A stretch of DNA of 11,743 nt, taken from positions 1-11,743 of the forward strand of contig JANXTN010000167.1 in assembly GCA_025352435.1 (NCBI GenBank), read 5' to 3'. Shown in pieces: positions 8,457 through 11,743 of the stretch. How positions within the stretch are numbered: the stretch's first letter is position 1; every line of letters begins with the position of its first letter. The notes under the pieces were generated by a model. That model was not told the origin of the DNA. It worked only from the letters and a program-made list of their open reading frames with translations, and searched no databases. The DNA comes from Ferruginibacter sp. (GTDB lineage Bacteria > Bacteroidota > Bacteroidia > Chitinophagales > Chitinophagaceae). Position numbers and translations under genes: made by a program.

Positions 8457-8484
8457 ATCGAAATATAGATGAGGTAGCTAAAAA
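8457..8484 (-). other. 28-bp spacer between copies C and B, with no ribosome binding site
   Basis: On the minus strand the spacer runs from the TAA of copy C to the TTG of copy B. It shows no Shine-Dalgarno sequence and holds a short pyrimidine-rich stretch (CTACCTCATCTAT). An in-frame TAG at 8478-8480 limits how far upstream B could start. There is no hairpin or T-run terminator and no promoter match, so B is expected to be co-transcribed with C. Confidence 0.6.
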
Positions 8485-11400
8485 TTATTTGGTTTGTTTG
8501 TACAACACAGGTGCTTTATCATTTTGTGTAATAATAAAATAAAGCTGGTCTTTTCCTTTTATTTGTTTAATGTCTTTTATTTGTCCCGTCAAATTAATAC
8601 CTGATGCAGATGGATTCATCCATTCAAAAACATTGTTGCCTTTATTAATCATAATGTCTCCAAAGCTTGCATCTAATCGCCCAAACTGTGGGGGAAAATT
8701 AAAATTATTTCCACCTGCAATTATATCAGGTTTGCCATCATTGTTGACATCTGTAACTTGTATAGCATTCACTGATGAAAGTTGAAGCCTCACGGGTAAT
8801 TTCTGAATAACAAAATTTCCTTTTCCATCATTTATGGCAATGATTGAGCTGCTGTAATTAAAAGTTTTTACAACAGCTTTATCCAACAACTCTTTTTTAA
8901 ATAACTGTTGAATTGTTTTCGTTGCATAATCTGCATGCTTCAGATTTTGTTTTTTAAGCCCCGGAAACTGATCTGTTAACTCTTTTTTGAGAAAGACTGG
9001 CTTGTCGGTTCCATCAATTGTATAAGTAAGTACTTTATCTATAGTAGCATTTTGATTAAAGTCGCCTATCCAAAGCTTCACCGGCTTCACAGCATCAGGA
9101 TGCAGATAGAAATTTTCACCAACGTTTCCAAAAATTAAGTCCTGTTTGCCATCTCCGTTTATATCCGCTACTGCTACCGTCTGCCATAAACCAAACAAAG
9201 AATTAAGAACCGTTTTATTTTCAATAAAATGATCGCCGTTAAAGGAATAAATATGCGGCGGCATCCATTCCCCGGTTACTATCAATTTTTTTCTTGTGTC
9301 GCCCAACACATCTGCCCATACCGCTCCTGTAATCATTCCAAGATGAGAAATATCAGGATTTTTTGTTGCTGCTATATCTTTAAAATGACCCTTACCATCA
9401 TTTACATATAAATAGCTTTGAGGCGTAACTCCATATTGCCTCGGTACATTCCTTCCTCCTACAAACAAGTCTTCATAACCATCGTTATTGAAATCGTAAG
9501 CTGCCACCGCACCAATGTTCATGTCGTTCGATTCAAATGCAGCAACATCAATTACAAAATTTCCTTTGCCATCATTTTTATATAAACGATTTTGTAACTC
9601 CCTGCTTCCGGGCTGACTTTTATTGCCGCCTGAACCAATAAAAAGATCCATATCGCCATCGTGATCCGCATCAAAAAACAAAACAGCATTGTCTTCAAAA
9701 TCCGCAAATTGTTTAAAGCCGGGCTCATCTTTTTTTACAAAAGTTCCATTGCTTTGCTGAATATAAATTTGACCGGGATGTAGAGCTGTACCTCCAACAT
9801 ACACATCATCTAAACCATCTCCATTTACATCTGCAACTGCTGTTTTTGGTCCTTCACGGGAAAGCATTTCAGGGATATTCCTTTCATAATAAAAATCCAC
9901 ATTATCATCTTCCACATGCTTATCAAAATTACTCGGGAGTATCGTAAATAAAGTAGGAGCCAGAGGCACAAAAATAACATCCGAAACATTTTGAATGCCT
10001 GCAGCAGGTTGCCGCAACACAAAAACAGAATCCATTGCAGGCTTGTAAAATACCGAGGTTTTTCGGTTAGGCCAGGTAACAATTAAAGAATCAATTTTTG
10101 TTCTTTTACCCAATCCTATTATCTGTTTATAATCTACAGATGATTGAAAACCGCGGCTTGGAATAATGTCTCTGCTCAGAATTTCATTACCAACATACAC
10201 ATTTATTTTACTTCCAATGGCAAAAGTATTTTTATCATTTCCTATCAATTTAATTCCTATAAAATGATTTTTATTTATTTCTCTGCTATTGTTTTTATAA
10301 ACAAACGCCGGCCCGTTGATGTTGTTTACTATCAGGTCTAAGTCGCCATCATTATCCAGATCTCCGTAAGCAGTACCATTGCTAAATGATGGCTGTGTAA
10401 ACCCCCATTTATCTCCTGCATCTTCAAATTGTAAATTGCCCTTGTTTCTAAATACTTTATTTTTCTTGGGATTTTCAGGAATGTTTTTCAGCACTTCATC
10501 TACACTCTCCTTTCTTCCGGTAAGGATCATTTTTTGCATCACATCATTTGCAAAAAAATCCATGAAATCCAAATTTGTTACGTCTCTGTTTACACCGTTG
10601 CTTACATACAAATCATTAAAGCCGTCATTGTCTGCATCAAAGAAAACTGCACCCCAGCTCCAGTCTGTTGCCGAGACACCGCTGAAATTAGCAATATCTG
10701 AAAACGTTCCGTTTTTATTATTCAACTGCAAACAGTTTTTCATGTACTGGTTGTAAAAGCCGGATTTTACTTTGCTGCTGTACAGATCTACATTATCAAA
10801 AGCGCCCAGCGTTTTTAATCTGTAATCATCTTCAGGCAACATATCCGTCGTGAAAATTTCCGGGTATCCATCATTGTTTATGTCGCCCATATCAGCACCC
10901 ATAGAAGAAAAACTTGTATGCTGTACACAGTTCTCTGTGTCGTCTTTAAAGGTTCCGTTTTTTTGATTGATGTACAGGTAATCTCTTTCGTAAGAATCGT
11001 TGGATACATAAATATCAGGATAGCCATCGCCATTAATATCGCCGATTGATGCTCCTAAACCAAAACTTATCAAACTACCATGTATGCCTGCCTGTTGGGT
11101 AACTTCTTTAAAGTGACCATTGTCGTTTCTATATAAATGGTCGCCGCCACCTTTTAAAAATGCAGGTACACTCCAGGCAGAATCTATCAAATCCCGTCTG
11201 TTTGAATTATTTAAAGTATTTACCGGCATAGGGCTGTTGTTTATCATAAAACAATCCAAATCCCCATCATTATCATAATCGAAAAAAGATGCCTGTGTGC
11301 AGTACGCACTAATATCTAAGCCATATTGCTTTGCACTTTCCGTAAAGGTTACAGTTGAAACTCCGTTTAAAGTAGTAGTGTGGTTGTTGATGTATAACTT

Positions 11401-11743
11401 ATTTCTTCTATTGCCATTGGTCATATGCCCGGAGTTGCATACGTAAATATCTAACCAGCCATCATTATTAATATCTACAAAAGTTACACCCGTACTCCAC
11501 ATGCTATCTTGTTGCATTCCACTCGACAAAGAGATATCATCAAACTTCATCCCTCCTTTATTTAGATACAGTTTATTTTCTCCCATATTGCTTGTCAGCA
11601 TTACATCTGCAAGGCCATCATTGTTTATATCTCCTATCGCCACACCTCCACCATTATAAAAATTACGAAATAAGAAACTGTTTTCCAGCGGACCATCAAC
11701 AACTTTATTATTGAATTGGATACCCGTATTCTCTTGTAATTCA
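8485..11743 (-). CDS. Giant VCBS/FG-GAP and ASPIC/UnbV protein (copy C, CRTAC1-like), 5' end outside window
   Basis: 1085 residues are visible and the frame is still open at the right edge. The first visible residues (ELQENTGIQFNN) align with residue 42 onward of copy B, so about 41 residues are missing, including the presumed lipoprotein signal. A GTG at 11641-11643 is not the start, because homology to B continues across it (RNFYNGGGVAIGD in B, RNFYNGGGVAIGD here). All seven N-terminal calcium loops are present, from DINNDGLAD near 11605-11631 onward. The ASPIC/UnbV domain is encoded around 10060-10262 (AIGSKINVY, RGFQSS, TWPN). C-terminal loops 4 (DVLGDTRKK) and 6 (DFNQNATID) are degenerate, and loop 7 (DVNNDGKPD) is intact. 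By eye B and C agree at well over half of positions, so they are the closest pair. Compared with B, C carries a short insertion after NNHTTTLNG. It is the first gene of the array within the window, and the operon promoter must lie further right. Confidence 0.9.
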   Translation of the reverse strand, partial: ELQENTGIQFNNKVVDGPLENSFLFRNFYNGGGVAIGDINNDGLADVMLTSNMGENKLYLNKGGMKFDDISLSSGMQQDSMWSTGVTFVDINNDGWLDIYVCNSGHMTNGNRRNKLYINNHTTTLNGVSTVTFTESAKQYGLDISAYCTQASFFDYDNDGDLDCFMINNSPMPVNTLNNSNRRDLIDSAWSVPAFLKGGGDHLYRNDNGHFKEVTQQAGIHGSLISFGLGASIGDINGDGYPDIYVSNDSYERDYLYINQKNGTFKDDTENCVQHTSFSSMGADMGDINNDGYPEIFTTDMLPEDDYRLKTLGAFDNVDLYSSKVKSGFYNQYMKNCLQLNNKNGTFSDIANFSGVSATDWSWGAVFFDADNDGFNDLYVSNGVNRDVTNLDFMDFFANDVMQKMILTGRKESVDEVLKNIPENPKKNKVFRNKGNLQFEDAGDKWGFTQPSFSNGTAYGDLDNDGDLDLIVNNINGPAFVYKNNSREINKNHFIGIKLIGNDKNTFAIGSKINVYVGNEILSRDIIPSRGFQSSVDYKQIIGLGKRTKIDSLIVTWPNRKTSVFYKPAMDSVFVLRQPAAGIQNVSDVIFVPLAPTLFTILPSNFDKHVEDDNVDFYYERNIPEMLSREGPKTAVADVNGDGLDDVYVGGTALHPGQIYIQQSNGTFVKKDEPGFKQFADFEDNAVLFFDADHDGDMDLFIGSGGNKSQPGSRELQNRLYKNDGKGNFVIDVAAFESNDMNIGAVAAYDFNNDGYEDLFVGGRNVPRQYGVTPQSYLYVNDGKGHFKDIAATKNPDISHLGMITGAVWADVLGDTRKKLIVTGEWMPPHIYSFNGDHFIENKTVLNSLFGLWQTVAVADINGDGKQDLIFGNVGENFYLHPDAVKPVKLWIGDFNQNATIDKVLTYTIDGTDKPVFLKKELTDQFPGLKKQNLKHADYATKTIQQLFKKELLDKAVVKTFNYSSSIIAINDGKGNFVIQKLPVRLQLSSVNAIQVTDVNNDGKPDIIAGGNNFNFPPQFGRLDASFGDIMINKGNNVFEWMNPSASGINLTGQIKDIKQIKGKDQLYFIITQNDKAPVLYKQTK

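Larger units (their letters stand above)
1753..11743 (-). repeat. Tandem array of three paralogous genes
   Basis: Copies C, B and A lie head to tail with 28 bp and a 1-base overlap between them. They share domain order, nearly equal length and the same blade-by-blade signatures (DWSW before N-loop 6, YGV/YGQ-x-PQSYL after C-loop 3, GEW or QEW after C-loop 4, GR-x-DA-x-x-G in the last blade). This is gene duplication followed by divergence. Within each gene the calcium loop recurs about 14 times, leaving a recurring plus-strand pattern such as CCATCATTGTTTATATC. Confidence 0.9.

Noticed and set aside
9825..10082. Minus-strand 85-codon frame inside copy C
   Set aside because: It overlaps copy C in another frame across its well-conserved linker and ASPIC/UnbV region. 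The hydrophobic Leu/Cys-rich product looks like a frame-shifted reading, not a membrane protein.
10379..10756. Plus-strand open frame of 125 codons inside copy C
   Set aside because: It is the complement of conserved coding sequence (DWSWG and calcium-loop regions). Similar shadows recur at equivalent places in copy B (7075-7302), which explains the frame by codon pattern rather than by a gene.
1753..11743. Regularly recurring plus-strand words such as CCATCATTGTTTATATC, suggestive of a CRISPR or DNA repeat array
   Set aside because: Spacing is irregular (roughly 100-300 bp) and the copies vary at third codon positions. They are the reverse complement of codons for the DxNxDGxxD calcium loops, so they are protein repeats.

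Overview
The window looks like chromosomal DNA of a Bacteroidota bacterium, probably in or near the Chitinophagaceae. The family assignment is an inference. The evidence is AT-rich sequence, start codons without Shine-Dalgarno sequences, a secreted GH65-type enzyme of the Bacteroidota kind, and large calcium-loop lipoproteins of the VCBS/FG-GAP plus ASPIC/UnbV (CRTAC1-like) type, which this phylum carries in multiple tandem copies. No RNA genes, mobile elements, CRISPR arrays or phage genes were seen.

Layout: positions 1-698 (minus strand) hold the N-terminal third of a secreted glycoside hydrolase family 65 protein that runs off the left edge. A 118-bp divergent intergenic region (699-816) separates it from a plus-strand gene (817-1749). 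That gene encodes a membrane-anchored protein combining an SRPBCC/START-like domain with a GyrI-like effector-binding domain. It converges, with only 3 bp between stop codons, on a minus-strand array of three giant paralogous genes filling 1753-11743. In order of transcription these are C (8485 to beyond the right edge, 5' end missing), B (5106-8456) and A (1753-5106). B and A overlap in a TAATG stop/start. C and B are 28 bp apart, and B appears to start at TTG. The three read as one operon whose promoter lies to the right of the window.

Reading the three giant proteins by eye gives one shared plan: a lipoprotein signal (visible in A and B), seven calcium-loop repeats of the form DxNxDGxxD, an ASPIC/UnbV domain, a linker, and seven more calcium-loop positions. 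A conserved, probably helical insertion sits before the last one. This suggests two seven-bladed beta-propellers flanking ASPIC/UnbV. B and C are close paralogs and A is more diverged. Specific loops have decayed in a copy-dependent way. The biochemical role of such proteins is not established. The lipoprotein signals point to the outer membrane, and a binding or capture role is a guess. This tandem array is the best candidate for an under-described system here. The link between the array and the GH65 gene is proximity only.
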